This document shows, piece by piece, positions 9,851 through 17,539 of a stretch of DNA of 64,000 bases (within the stretch, counting starts at the first letter, position 1; each line of letters begins with the position of its first letter). Origin of the DNA: Fusobacterium ulcerans. Lineage in GTDB: Bacteria; Fusobacteriota; Fusobacteriia; Fusobacteriales; Fusobacteriaceae. The notes beneath the pieces are model-generated. The model saw only the letters and a list, made by a program, of their open reading frames with translations, had not been told where the DNA came from and searched no databases. The stretch lies in contig NZ_CP028105.1 in the NCBI RefSeq assembly GCF_003019675.1, positions 3,364,282 through 3,428,281 on the forward strand, read 5' to 3'. Both the position numbers and the translations under genes were made by a program.

Positions 9851-9876
9851 AAGGAGAGTTTTCTGGACTCTCCTTT
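9851..9876. terminator. Bidirectional terminator between guaA and the phage late operon
   Basis: Stem AAGGAGAGT (from 9851) pairs with ACTCTCCTT and is followed by TTTTTTC. On the other strand the same stem is followed by TTTAATTTTTTA. It would stop both guaA and the leftward late transcript. Confidence 0.8.
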
Positions 9877-9888
9877 TTTCTTGCCTTT

Positions 9889-10338
9889 TTATATATTTTC
9901 AATGGCCTTTTCTTGCTTCTCATTTTTACATTGTTCTAATATTTTTTTTAATTTAGCAGGAACAGGTACACCTATCAAAGTAGCATTTTCTAAAATAGAT
10001 AATCCCTCACTTCCAATATAGAAACATATAACTACAAATCTACAATTTAATCCTTTTTCAGTCAAATGAAAAATTATATCAAGTCTATTACTCATAGCTA
10101 CTATTATAAGAATTACAAATTTTTTAAGTATTCCATAGACAGCTTTTTTACTATTTAAATCTTTATTCTTAATAGCTTTTATCCAACCAGTTATATAATC
10201 AAAAATCATAAATAATAATAATCCTGTTAATATATCATCTTTGCCACCTATAAGATAAATCATAGCTCCTATGCTTAGACTATATAAGATATCTCCAATA
10301 TTAATATTTGTTAAATCAGAAACTAATTTTGCAATCAT
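9889..10338 (-). CDS. Phage holin, toxin-secretion/phage-lysis holin family
   Basis: A 149-residue membrane protein with about three hydrophobic segments (LYSLSIGAMIYLIGG, GLLLFMIFDYITGWI, FVILIIVAMS). It carries the hallmarks of the phage_holin_4 family: DYITGWIKAIKNKDLNSKKA and the C-terminal FYIGSEGLSILENA followed by GVPVPAKLKKILE. It would permeabilise the inner membrane to release the endolysin. It is the last gene of the leftward late operon, next to a second small membrane protein and a putative endolysin. Confidence 0.88.
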   Translation of the reverse strand: MIAKLVSDLTNINIGDILYSLSIGAMIYLIGGKDDILTGLLLFMIFDYITGWIKAIKNKDLNSKKAVYGILKKFVILIIVAMSNRLDIIFHLTEKGLNCRFVVICFYIGSEGLSILENATLIGVPVPAKLKKILEQCKNEKQEKAIENI

Positions 10339-10350
10339 TTATTCCCCCCT

Positions 10351-10587
10351 TTAAATTCTTTGCAGTAACCTTTCAAATAAATCAAACCACCAGCCAGTTA
10401 TAGCAAGACTTGGAAATAATGAAGCAAGAACACACATAAAAAGAGAAACTATAATTATTATTGCTACTACCTTTGAATAAACATCTATTTTTTTTACTTC
10501 TATATCTTGTTCCTTTTCAGCATTTTTACTTCTTTTAAAAACAATGTCTAAAATTTTACTCCCAAACTTTATCAATCCCTCTACCAT
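10351..10587 (-). CDS. Small single-pass membrane protein of the lysis module
   Basis: 78 residues: a charged N-terminal half (KRSKNAEKEQDIEVKK) and one strong transmembrane segment (VVAIIIIVSLFMCVLASLF). The C-terminal tail contains aromatic residues (WWFDLFERLL). The position, 12 bp from the holin gene and 11 bp from the putative endolysin, suggests an accessory holin, antiholin or spanin-like role. I do not recognise the family. Confidence 0.6.
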   Translation of the reverse strand: MVEGLIKFGSKILDIVFKRSKNAEKEQDIEVKKIDVYSKVVAIIIIVSLFMCVLASLFPSLAITGWWFDLFERLLQRI

Positions 10588-10598
10588 TTGTATCTCCT

Positions 10599-11162
10599 TT
10601 AATAGTTTTTTTCTATATTGTTATATCTTCTGATCACATCAGTTGGATGTTCTATTCCCCATTTAGTTTCAAGTTTAAACTTCAAAATATTTTCGGAAGT
10701 TGCGATTTTTAAAGTTTTTAAATATTTGTGCATTTTCCCATTTATTGCAAGATTAAACTGATTATGATAATCAACTAAATGAATAAATACTTTCTCATTC
10801 ATTTCTGGAAGTCCCTCAAGTCTAACAACATGATTTATCATAGATTTTATATGCTGTAAATCAAGTTCATCAATTTCTTTTTTATGCTCTGATAGCTTTC
10901 CATTTAGGTCTAAAACATCTTTGTCAAGCTGTAGTAATCTATTTATATCACTATCACTAAAATCACATTTTTCTTGTAAAAATTTTTTAGCACTATCATT
11001 ATTTTTAACATCAAACTGACTTCTTCCAAAACTATACCCACTTCTTCCACCTGCATATGAAAATTTATATATAAAATTCTGATTATTGGATATTTCATTT
11101 AATGCGATAACTTTCATGACCTTGTTTACATCTATATTTCTTATTATTTCTTTTATATTCAT
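10599..11162 (-). CDS. Putative endolysin (lysozyme-like, uncertain)
   Basis: A 187-residue soluble protein without a signal peptide. The N-terminal segment VIALNEISNNQNF followed by GGRSGYSFGRSQFDVKNN resembles the glutamate and SGxSFGxxQxD-type stretch of lysozyme-fold muralytic enzymes. The location between the fibre-assembly gene and two holin-like genes supports a cell-wall role. A second wall-active gene (amidase, 36909-37451) lies at the other end of the late operon. Catalytic residues cannot be assigned firmly. Confidence 0.45.
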   Translation of the reverse strand: MNIKEIIRNIDVNKVMKVIALNEISNNQNFIYKFSYAGGRSGYSFGRSQFDVKNNDSAKKFLQEKCDFSDSDINRLLQLDKDVLDLNGKLSEHKKEIDELDLQHIKSMINHVVRLEGLPEMNEKVFIHLVDYHNQFNLAINGKMHKYLKTLKIATSENILKFKLETKWGIEHPTDVIRRYNNIEKNY

Positions 11163-11176
11163 ATTTTCATCCTTTT

Positions 11177-11695
11177 TTATATTTTAAAAGTTTCAATTTT
11201 ATTTCCCAAGTTATTAATTTCTATTTCTAAATTATTCATTTTTACTACAATGAAACTGATTTCATCAGCAGAAGGAAACTTGCTTGCTTCTAACATATTT
11301 TTATTTTCAACTAATTTTTGATATTCAAGTATCTTATTAGCTCTAACTTCTACAATTTCTTCTTTTGTCATAGTTTCATACCATATACGATTTTCTTTAT
11401 CCCATGCTTTCCTTAAAATGCTCTCTGGACACTCTACAATTAAAATTTCCCCATTTTCAATATATTCTCCATCTTGTAATAATTCAGACATATTTAAATT
11501 TAATATTTTTTCTTCTCTTGTCATTTCTCTTAAAGAATTTCCATCTATTATTGGATACTCATATCTTGTATCACTTGCATACCAATTTTCATCCCAGTTT
11601 TCATAAAATTTTTCAGGATCTTTCTTAAATTCCTCCAAGTTACAATTTAAAGCTGTTATAAATGTTAGTGCTTCATTATAAATATTAGTTATCAT
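11177..11695 (-). CDS. Putative tail-fibre assembly protein
   Basis: 172 residues, soluble, acidic. It contains an N-terminal segment with many Trp/Tyr (KFYENWDENWYASDTRYEYP), then ENGEILIVECPESI, and a C-terminal coiled-coil. This arrangement, with a short proline/tryptophan-rich first half and a helical tail, and its place directly after fibre sequences, is typical of phage fibre chaperones. The intervening gene is a tyrosine recombinase, so fibre, spare tips, recombinase and chaperone form one block. Family recognition is weak. Confidence 0.4.
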   Translation of the reverse strand: MITNIYNEALTFITALNCNLEEFKKDPEKFYENWDENWYASDTRYEYPIIDGNSLREMTREEKILNLNMSELLQDGEYIENGEILIVECPESILRKAWDKENRIWYETMTKEEIVEVRANKILEYQKLVENKNMLEASKFPSADEISFIVVKMNNLEIEINNLGNKIETFKI

Positions 11696-11704
11696 TTTAT
11701 CCTC

Positions 11705-12679
11705 CTAAAATTGAGCCAATGCCCTTATTTTTTTTATTTTTTCAGTTTTTTCAATTGCTGTCATTTCTTGAATATAATGATCTCTTGTGACAGTTGTATT
11801 TTTATGATATGCTATTAATGCCCCATCATCTATACTCCCTAATTTAGTCACAATATTAACAATTGTTTTTCTTAAAGTGTGTGGATATAAATCCTCAATG
11901 TTTAATATTTTTCCTATCTTACGTACTCTTGCTCGTATTGTTTCACGAGACATATTTTTATATTTTCCATTATATTTTGTAATTAAAAAGTCATCTATTT
12001 TTATATTATTTTCTTGCCTCCATATGAGATATTTATTTATCAAAACCTTTGTTTCCTCTGATATATAAACTTCTCTCATTTCTCCACCTTTTTGCTTTAT
12101 ATTTATAAATACATCATTTTTTAAATCTAAATTGCTTATTTTTAAACGAGTCATTTCCCCTATTCTAATAGCACTATCAATAAAAATATTAAAAATTATT
12201 TTACTTCTGATATCAAATTTTTGTGGCTGTAATTCCATTTGTTGCTTTATAAATTTAATTTGTTCTATTGTTAAAAAATAACTATTTCTTCTTTTGTCCA
12301 ACTTAGATTTTTGTTGTCTTTCTATGTCTAATACAGGATTAAAAATTATTTTTCTTGTTCTTCTAGCCCAAATATAAAAACTTGAAAGAGCAGTTATTTT
12401 ATTATTAACAGTAACTTTATTGTTTCCCCTTTCTCTAACACAATACATCATATACCTATCTATTATTTCTGGAAATTCATTTAATGTTTTTTTATCAAGC
12501 AGATAATACCCTTTATCTTTTGTATGAAACCATTTTAGAAATAAATTCATATTACTTTTATAAGTTTTGTAGGTTGTGTCTGCTGTGTCAATTGACTTTG
12601 AAATTTTACTTTCAAGATACATTTTATAAATTTCATTGTTTTTTTTAAAATTATCTCTAAAAAAAGTTTTCAAAAACAT
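11705..12679 (-). CDS. Tyrosine site-specific recombinase, candidate fibre-tip recombinase
   Basis: A 324-residue XerC/D-like enzyme with an N-terminal SAM-like core-binding domain (about 20-110) and a complete catalytic set: Arg172 (SAIRIGEMTRL), Lys197, His267 and Arg270 (PHTLRK), His292, and nucleophile Tyr302 (TRDHYI). It cuts and religates DNA through a 3'-phosphotyrosine link. It sits directly downstream of the tail-fibre gene and its two spare tips, inside the late operon, and not at a prophage end. The terminal recombinase is instead a large serine enzyme at 52021-53514. This favours a DNA-rearrangement role at the fibre locus, although phage integrase cannot be excluded. Start ATG 12679 has GGAGAAGCAA. 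Confidence 0.85.
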   Translation of the reverse strand: MFLKTFFRDNFKKNNEIYKMYLESKISKSIDTADTTYKTYKSNMNLFLKWFHTKDKGYYLLDKKTLNEFPEIIDRYMMYCVRERGNNKVTVNNKITALSSFYIWARRTRKIIFNPVLDIERQQKSKLDKRRNSYFLTIEQIKFIKQQMELQPQKFDIRSKIIFNIFIDSAIRIGEMTRLKISNLDLKNDVFINIKQKGGEMREVYISEETKVLINKYLIWRQENNIKIDDFLITKYNGKYKNMSRETIRARVRKIGKILNIEDLYPHTLRKTIVNIVTKLGSIDDGALIAYHKNTTVTRDHYIQEMTAIEKTEKIKKIRALAQF

Positions 12680-12733
12680 TTGCTTCTCCTTAGTTTCTTG
12701 ACGTTTTTGATAATTGGTATCATCATTCTTTTT

Positions 12734-12755
12734 GTTTTCGCAAGCTTGCGAAAAC
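12734..12755. repeat. Perfect 22-bp palindrome upstream of the recombinase gene
   Basis: Bases 12734-12755 form a perfect palindrome with central AAGCTT and outer arms GTTTTCGC/GCGAAAAC, more GC-rich than its surroundings. No T-run follows on the minus strand, so it is a poor terminator for the fibre transcript. It could be a recombinase crossover site, an operator, or an mRNA-processing hairpin. The rest of 12680-12942 has no gene. It also holds a hairpin AGAAAAT/ATTTTCT near 12812-12828 and a degenerate TTAGAG motif at 12793-12798. Confidence 0.5.
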
Positions 12756-12923
12756 TATATTTTTAAATTATAATTTTTATAAAAATATCTACTCTAATTT
12801 CCAAATCTAACAGAAAATTTGATTTTCTTAGAAATTAAAAAGCTAGTATTTTCAAGGCATTCACACTTTTATCTTTAAAGAGGGAAAAGGGAATTTTGTC
12901 TATCCCCTATTCATAACCACCTA

Positions 12924-12940
12924 ATTAAATAATTCTCTAA
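12924..12940 (-). repeat. Fibre-tip cassette boundary repeat, copy D (distal end)
   Basis: On the minus strand this reads TTAGAGAATTATTTAAT, one base shorter in the central T-run than copies B and C. It begins three bases after the stop of the last cassette and no open frame follows it, so it closes the array. Confidence 0.55.
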
Positions 12941-12942
12941 AC

Positions 12943-13203
12943 TTAATACCCTATAGCAAAATACATAAAAAAATCGGCAACAGGTGCTTCAGTTAAAAAA
13001 ATAAAGCCAGTTTTATCCATAGAATCTGTTTCTATAGCTTGTTTGTTTATTCCACCACTTGTGTAATCTGTAAGGAATACTCCTAGACATTTGTTAGGAA
13101 AAGGTTTATCAAATAAAACTCGGGCTTCATGTTTAGCTGCAACATCTTTAATTTTTATTATTATTTTATTGTTTAAATTATTAATTGTAAATAAATTCTC
13201 TAA
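12943..13203 (-). pseudogene. Silent tail-fibre tip cassette 3 (no start codon)
   Basis: An open frame of 86 codons begins at repeat copy C (13203) with Leu-Glu-Asn-Leu-Phe and ends in the aromatic motif FMYFAIGY before a stop. Phage fibre C-terminal domains of the gp53-like class commonly end in such a motif and contain FPNxCLGV-like stretches, as here (FDKPFPNKCLGVFLTDYTSGG). No start codon or ribosome site precedes it. The first internal ATG would remove most of the domain. If joined at the repeat to the expressed fibre gene it would be read in phase, giving a different receptor-binding tip. It is called a pseudogene only because it is not expressed in the present arrangement. Confidence 0.65.
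13187..13203 (-). repeat. Fibre-tip cassette boundary repeat, copy C
   Basis: Minus-strand TTAGAGAATTTATTTAC. Its first 16 bases are identical to copy B. The stop codon TAG of cassette 2 overlaps its second to fourth bases. Confidence 0.7.
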
Positions 13204-13466
13204 TCCTGTTCTATAACAAGATAATTAAATTGGGGAGAATAATCTGAAGAAGATTGAAGAACAATTATTCCAAAACCGGAAGTATTTATACTATAAAGTT
13301 TTATTTTAGTTGTAGATAAAGTTGCAACAGAGTAAATTTCTTCTCCCACTATTACTAAAGGAGGTTTTTTATATGTTTTTTTGAAAGAAATAGCTATCTT
13401 TTGTCCAGAATAAGCTTTATTTATTCCCAACTTCCCAACTTCAATAATTTTAAATAAATTCTCTAA
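13200..13466 (-). pseudogene. Silent tail-fibre tip cassette 2 (no proper start)
   Basis: An open frame of 88 codons starts at repeat copy B (13466) with Leu-Glu-Asn-Leu-Phe, immediately after the stop codon of the expressed fibre gene. The sequence (KKTYKKPPLVIVGEE, then INTSGFGIIVLQSSSD and a C-terminal QFNYLVIEQD) looks like a compact beta-rich tip similar to H-type lectin or fibre-end domains. The only possible start is a TTG at 13430 without a convincing ribosome site. In-phase fusion at the repeat would give a complete alternative fibre C-terminus. Confidence 0.65.
13450..13466 (-). repeat. Fibre-tip cassette boundary repeat, copy B
   Basis: Minus-strand TTAGAGAATTTATTTAA, placed directly after the TAA stop of the fibre gene (13467-13469). 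Confidence 0.7.
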
Positions 13467-14618
13467 TTATATTCTTAGTACATATACTGATATAACCATA
13501 GTATTTGTAGAAAAGCCTGTTTGTCTATCTACCAATATATTATCTGTATTTATATTTAGAGAAAATGAAAATGGTTGTTTAATATCTGCAGAATAAAAAC
13601 CAGATAATTCCAATCCAGAAATTGCTTTAGAAGTAAATATTTTTGTTCTAGTGTAACTGTAATCACCTAGATAAAATCCCATATTAACAAAAACAATATC
13701 ATTTTCTATAAGTTTTTTTGTAAAAGTCATAGGAGTTTTAAATTTAAATTCTGTCGGTTCCAATGCCCAAAAACCTTTTAGATTCTCTAATTTGTTTCGA
13801 TTTTGAAAAACTGATAATTCTTCAAAGTTTGCGTTAGGAGCGGTCAAAGATGAACCACTATAATTTTCTACACATACATAAAACTTATTTGTTGCTGGAA
13901 GTAAGTATATTCCTTCTTTTACTGCTGTTGTAAGTGGAAAAGTTCCACTATATCCACCTGCTAGTCCATTTATTTTATTTACTATTGCTGGTCCTTGTCT
14001 TGCATCTAAAATTTTCCCTTCATCTACAGTAATTAAATTATTTTCTACATCATCTTTATTTGCTTTTTTAGTAAATAATTCATTTATAGATTCCCATATA
14101 GTTTTTGCAGTTGTAAGAAGCCTACTATCAGTCATATCCTGCTTTTTTTCTAATTCTTTTTCCAGATATTCTTTATCTATCCAAAATTCTTTTCCACTCC
14201 AATTTACTACCAAACTTTCTAAAGATGTAGCTATTATATTAAAATGATTTTTCAATTTTACTGGAGCAGTACTCTGAGTTGGTAAATAAGAAGCTTCATT
14301 CCCATCATTTACATACCAATATAAAACTTCTACTCCTTCATCTTCTACATATATTCCAAATTCTCGTGGAAAATATCCTTCAGTTACTCCATCATTATCC
14401 ATTTGGATTGTAAGTCTTACTGCATCTTGTATTTGGGTTTTCTCAGATATTCCTACCTCTTTTTTTAAGCTTTTTACATCTATAAACTTTGCTGGATCTT
14501 CTGTTTCTTCAAGCAATCCATTACCTATCTTTACTTTAACAAATTTTATAGGAAGTTCATTTGCTTTACACTTAGCTTGATACATACTTCCTGCATTTGT
14601 AAATCCATTATATTTCAT
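13467..14618 (-). CDS. Tail fibre protein with exchangeable C-terminal tip
   Basis: 383 residues. The N-terminal 160 residues match the P2 gpH/phage tail-collar fibre domain that attaches to the baseplate (NGFTNAGSMYQAKCKANE, VRLTIQMDNDGVTEGYFPREFGIY). A middle segment (KDDVENNLITVDEGKILDARQGPAIVNKI) is the fibre shaft-type repeat. The last 107 residues begin at LENLKGFW, exactly at repeat copy A, and form a beta-rich tip unlike the two spare tips downstream. It recognises the host surface. It overlaps the gpI gene by 4 bp. Confidence 0.85.
   Translation of the reverse strand: MKYNGFTNAGSMYQAKCKANELPIKFVKVKIGNGLLEETEDPAKFIDVKSLKKEVGISEKTQIQDAVRLTIQMDNDGVTEGYFPREFGIYVEDEGVEVLYWYVNDGNEASYLPTQSTAPVKLKNHFNIIATSLESLVVNWSGKEFWIDKEYLEKELEKKQDMTDSRLLTTAKTIWESINELFTKKANKDDVENNLITVDEGKILDARQGPAIVNKINGLAGGYSGTFPLTTAVKEGIYLLPATNKFYVCVENYSGSSLTAPNANFEELSVFQNRNKLENLKGFWALEPTEFKFKTPMTFTKKLIENDIVFVNMGFYLGDYSYTRTKIFTSKAISGLELSGFYSADIKQPFSFSLNINTDNILVDRQTGFSTNTMVISVYVLRI
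13774..13790 (-). repeat. Fibre-tip cassette boundary repeat, copy A (inside the expressed fibre gene)
   Basis: Minus-strand TTAGAGAATCTAAAAGG. It shares TTAGAGAAT and then A/T-rich bases with copies B-D, and is read as Leu-Glu-Asn-Leu in the same phase as the spare cassettes. The identity after position 9 is partial. Confidence 0.55.
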
Positions 14619-15253
14619 CTTTCTACCTCCATTTCTATTGTCTTATAAATCCCTTGATATGATTTCAGTTTTATATCTCTATCTTCTAAATTACTAAAAT
14701 ATTCTTTTTCAATTTCGGAAATTACGAAATTTCCAACCCTATACTCTGCATTTTCTCTTTCTCTATCTAAGCAAATAGATTCTAGTATACTTCGACAATT
14801 CTTATATTTATTTATTATTTCTAATAAGTCATCCACCCAATGTACTGAAGTATTAATTTTTGTTGTTGTCACTTTAAAAGTAAAAGGTTGTCCATTAAAT
14901 TCAAACCATTCTGATAACTGAATTGGATAGTTTAATTTTTTTAAATTTTCTTCTATTATTTTTTTAGTTCCTTTTTTACTATGTGCCCAATAAGCTTCTT
15001 TTATGAGCCTTATTTTCACTTCTCTATCTAGTTCTTCTTTCCAGTTATCTATTACAAATTGCCAAGCTAAAGCTGATAAGACTTCATCTGATTGTTCTTC
15101 TAAGTTTTTAAAAATTGCTAATTTGGGAATCTCTGCAACTACCTCCTCTTTAAAAACTTCTTCAAATTGGAGAGATAAAGCTTGTAAATTTTTATATTTT
15201 TTTAAATTTTCTGGAAAAATCTTTTGATAATCTGTAGTTAAAAGATTACTCAT
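14615..15253 (-). CDS. Baseplate tail protein I (P2 gpI-like)
   Basis: 212 residues with the gpI-family pattern: an N-terminal helix that starts at the target protein count (QKIFPENLKKYKNLQALSLQFEEVF), LSALAWQFVIDNW, then the conserved KEAYWAHSKKGTKKIIEENLKKLNYP and SEWFEFNGQPFTFKV. gpI sits at the baseplate edge between gpJ and the fibre. The gene overlaps gpJ (8 bp) and fibre (4 bp), so translation is coupled. Confidence 0.85.
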   Translation of the reverse strand: MSNLLTTDYQKIFPENLKKYKNLQALSLQFEEVFKEEVVAEIPKLAIFKNLEEQSDEVLSALAWQFVIDNWKEELDREVKIRLIKEAYWAHSKKGTKKIIEENLKKLNYPIQLSEWFEFNGQPFTFKVTTTKINTSVHWVDDLLEIINKYKNCRSILESICLDRERENAEYRVGNFVISEIEKEYFSNLEDRDIKLKSYQGIYKTIEMEVER

Positions 15254-16343
15254 CTTCTACCCCCTGATAGTCTATTTGTATGGATTTTTCTTGTGCTATT
15301 TTAATTTTATCTATTTTAGTGAAAACTGGACTTGTTATTTCAACTCTCTTTGCTCCTGCTTGAATCAGAAGTTGAATAAGTTTATTTGGATTTATATCTC
15401 TTCCAAGTTTCTGTTTTTGCCAGATTTTATATTCTTCCACTGCTTCACTTACTTTAGGAGTTATTAAAAGAATATCATCTTCTTTATTTAGCCACCATTT
15501 AAATTGTATATTGTAATTTTCTGCTGTTGGAGGTTCAACCTGAACATTATCAGTAAAAGGTCTTACTCCATTTTCTAATATATTTTTTACAATATTTAAT
15601 ACCTCTTCTCCTGGAATAATTCCATTCTTTAGCAAAGGAATTATCTTAACAACTCCTGGTGTTTCCTCAGGAGTATATATTTCTGCATCAACTATATCCT
15701 GATGAGCTGTTAGTACATAGTATTTATACGCTGCAACTGGTCCAGCTGTAGAAAATGATGTAGGTTTTAAATGTATCCTTTCTCTAAGACTTTCATCTTC
15801 TTCTCTGTTTGTGCCTCCACTAGAAACCGTTATATTTTCTACAGTATAAAGATAAGGTATATCATCTACTATTGTATTTATTTCTCTCTTTTCAAAATTA
15901 TTCCCTATTTCTCCAGTTGTTATGCAAGTCACTTCTCCTATAATTTCTCTAGTTCCTATTTTAAGTTCCAAATTTTCATTTAATTCAAAATATAGACTCC
16001 CAGCAGCTACTTTATGCCCTTTTGGAATGACTACTACTTCTGTAAATATTTTTGTAAAGGTATATTTTATAGTTGCCTTTGCTCCTTTTTCCTCGTTTCT
16101 CTCTACTCCTACTAAAGTTCCAATTGCATCTAAATATTCATCCTTAGCATATTTCAGAAGATTCATTTTTCCAGTAAAATTAATTTCTTCTTTAGAGACA
16201 CTAAATAAATAAGTTAACCAACCTATAAAATCATTAATTGGATCTCCTTCAGCAATTTTAAGATTCATAATTCTCTCATATCCAGCTTTAAGAATTTTTT
16301 CTATATTATTTACATCACTATCCACAAATCTGATATCACTCAT
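15246..16343 (-). CDS. Baseplate assembly protein J (P2 gpJ-like)
   Basis: 365 residues of the Baseplate_J family, a wedge component of contractile tails. Visible marks include YLDAIGTLVGVERNEEKGAKA, VVVIPKGHKVAAGSLYFE and the conserved SSGGTNREEDESLRERIHLK, followed by TAGPVAAYKYYVLTAH. It overlaps its neighbours by 8 bp on both sides within the tail operon. Confidence 0.9.
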   Translation of the reverse strand: MSDIRFVDSDVNNIEKILKAGYERIMNLKIAEGDPINDFIGWLTYLFSVSKEEINFTGKMNLLKYAKDEYLDAIGTLVGVERNEEKGAKATIKYTFTKIFTEVVVIPKGHKVAAGSLYFELNENLELKIGTREIIGEVTCITTGEIGNNFEKREINTIVDDIPYLYTVENITVSSGGTNREEDESLRERIHLKPTSFSTAGPVAAYKYYVLTAHQDIVDAEIYTPEETPGVVKIIPLLKNGIIPGEEVLNIVKNILENGVRPFTDNVQVEPPTAENYNIQFKWWLNKEDDILLITPKVSEAVEEYKIWQKQKLGRDINPNKLIQLLIQAGAKRVEITSPVFTKIDKIKIAQEKSIQIDYQGVEDE

Positions 16344-16641
16344 TTAATATCTCTCCTTTTATAATTCCTGCAACTTTTTCTTTTTCAGAAACCATATTTA
16401 TTTCAGTTACTAAAAATCTTTTTTCCTCTCTAGTTAGTTCATCCATTACATCAGCTGCTATTTCAGCTTTTACAATTTCTGTTGGCAAATCTACATTTTC
16501 TGAGTTTATTCCCTTTTCTCTTGCTAAAACAACATTTCCTCTTACTCTTCCAACTATATTTTCTATATTTTGAATTACTTCTTCAGAAACATTTCTTTTA
16601 AAAATATAATTTCTTTCAATATTTTTTATTTTTACTTCCAT
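16336..16641 (-). CDS. Small baseplate protein in the gpW/gp25 position
   Basis: 101 residues, mixed alpha/beta, with REKGINSENVDLPTEIVK and a C-terminal KRFLVTEINMVSEK that resembles the strand pattern of gp25-like wedge proteins. The assignment rests mainly on its place between gpU/gpV and gpJ, where P2-like phages keep gpW. It has no membrane segment. Confidence 0.5.
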   Translation of the reverse strand: MEVKIKNIERNYIFKRNVSEEVIQNIENIVGRVRGNVVLAREKGINSENVDLPTEIVKAEIAADVMDELTREEKRFLVTEINMVSEKEKVAGIIKGEILNE

Positions 16642-17033
16642 TAGTTATACTCCTTTAAAGTTAATGATAACTCTATCTTTGTAACTGTTCCTAATGCAGA
16701 AAAAGTCTTATGATTTTCAGAAATACTTGTTATCACATACATCCCTGTTCCTATTACTTTTCCTCCTAAAATAAATTTTAATTTTTTACCTTTTTTCATA
16801 TATTCTTCTAATTCTTTTGCTACCTTAAGAGGATTCACTTTAAAAGCTGCATTTAAATGAATATCAAACTTTATTTCATCTAAATTAGCACTATCAAATT
16901 GCAACTTAGGTTTACTTTCAATTATTTTATGTTCTATCCAGTTTACACTTTTAGAAATAGAAAGATTATTTATAGTTTTAATATAATAAGTATTACAAGC
17001 AAATATAACCTTTCCTAAACTTCCTACTATCAT
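16641..17033 (-). CDS. Tail protein U (P2 gpU-like)
   Basis: 130 residues following the gpU pattern: an N-terminal GxVxFxxxT strand, then FDIHLNAAF, KVAKELEEYMKKGKKLKFILGG, and a C-terminal SENHKTFSALGTVTKIELSLTLKEY. gpU is a tail-completion or baseplate-associated protein. It lies next to gpD and gpV genes as in P2. Confidence 0.7.
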   Translation of the reverse strand: MIVGSLGKVIFACNTYYIKTINNLSISKSVNWIEHKIIESKPKLQFDSANLDEIKFDIHLNAAFKVNPLKVAKELEEYMKKGKKLKFILGGKVIGTGMYVITSISENHKTFSALGTVTKIELSLTLKEYN

Positions 17034-17041
17034 TTTTCCTC

Positions 17042-17539
17042 CTATTCTGGAGGTCCAGAAATATCACTTCCTGCTTTTACTCCAGATGTTTTATGTGTTT
17101 TTAAAGATACTCCATCTGCTTTTATATCTCCTTTTGTAAGATTTATATTTCCATCAATTGTTATATCACCAATAATTGAAATTTCAGGACATACAATCTC
17201 TATACTTTTTTTACAATTTACATATAATCTTGAAGTTTTTTCATCATATTCAATTCTGGTTCCATCTTTATATAGTTTTATATCTTTTCCTTCATCTGCT
17301 CCTACTGGAATTGGATTAACCTCTGAAAAACCGCTTCCAAGATAATAGCCACTATCTCCATTGTCTACTATCAAACAAAGTCCTTTTTCACCTATTACAG
17401 GCATTTTATATTCTTTTGTTCCAGTAGTTCTTCCCTGAAATACAATTAATTCTTCTGATTGTATTTCCAAATCTTCAAAAGTAACTTTTACAGTCCCTTT
17501 TTTATTATTTACTATAGATACAGTTCCAAATCTTATCAT
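17042..17539 (-). CDS. Baseplate spike protein V (P2 gpV-like)
   Basis: 165 residues. An N-terminal OB-fold-like region (GTVSIVNNKKGTVKVTFEDL, ending in PVIGEKGLCLIV and GYYLGSGFSEVNP) is followed by a beta-helix-like repeat region (GDITIDGNINLTKGDIKADG) and the tip segment LKTHKTSGVKAG. The trimeric spike punctures the outer membrane during contraction. P2 gpV binds iron through two histidines at the tip. Only one His is visible here, so metal binding is uncertain. Confidence 0.85.
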   Translation of the reverse strand: MIRFGTVSIVNNKKGTVKVTFEDLEIQSEELIVFQGRTTGTKEYKMPVIGEKGLCLIVDNGDSGYYLGSGFSEVNPIPVGADEGKDIKLYKDGTRIEYDEKTSRLYVNCKKSIEIVCPEISIIGDITIDGNINLTKGDIKADGVSLKTHKTSGVKAGSDISGPPE

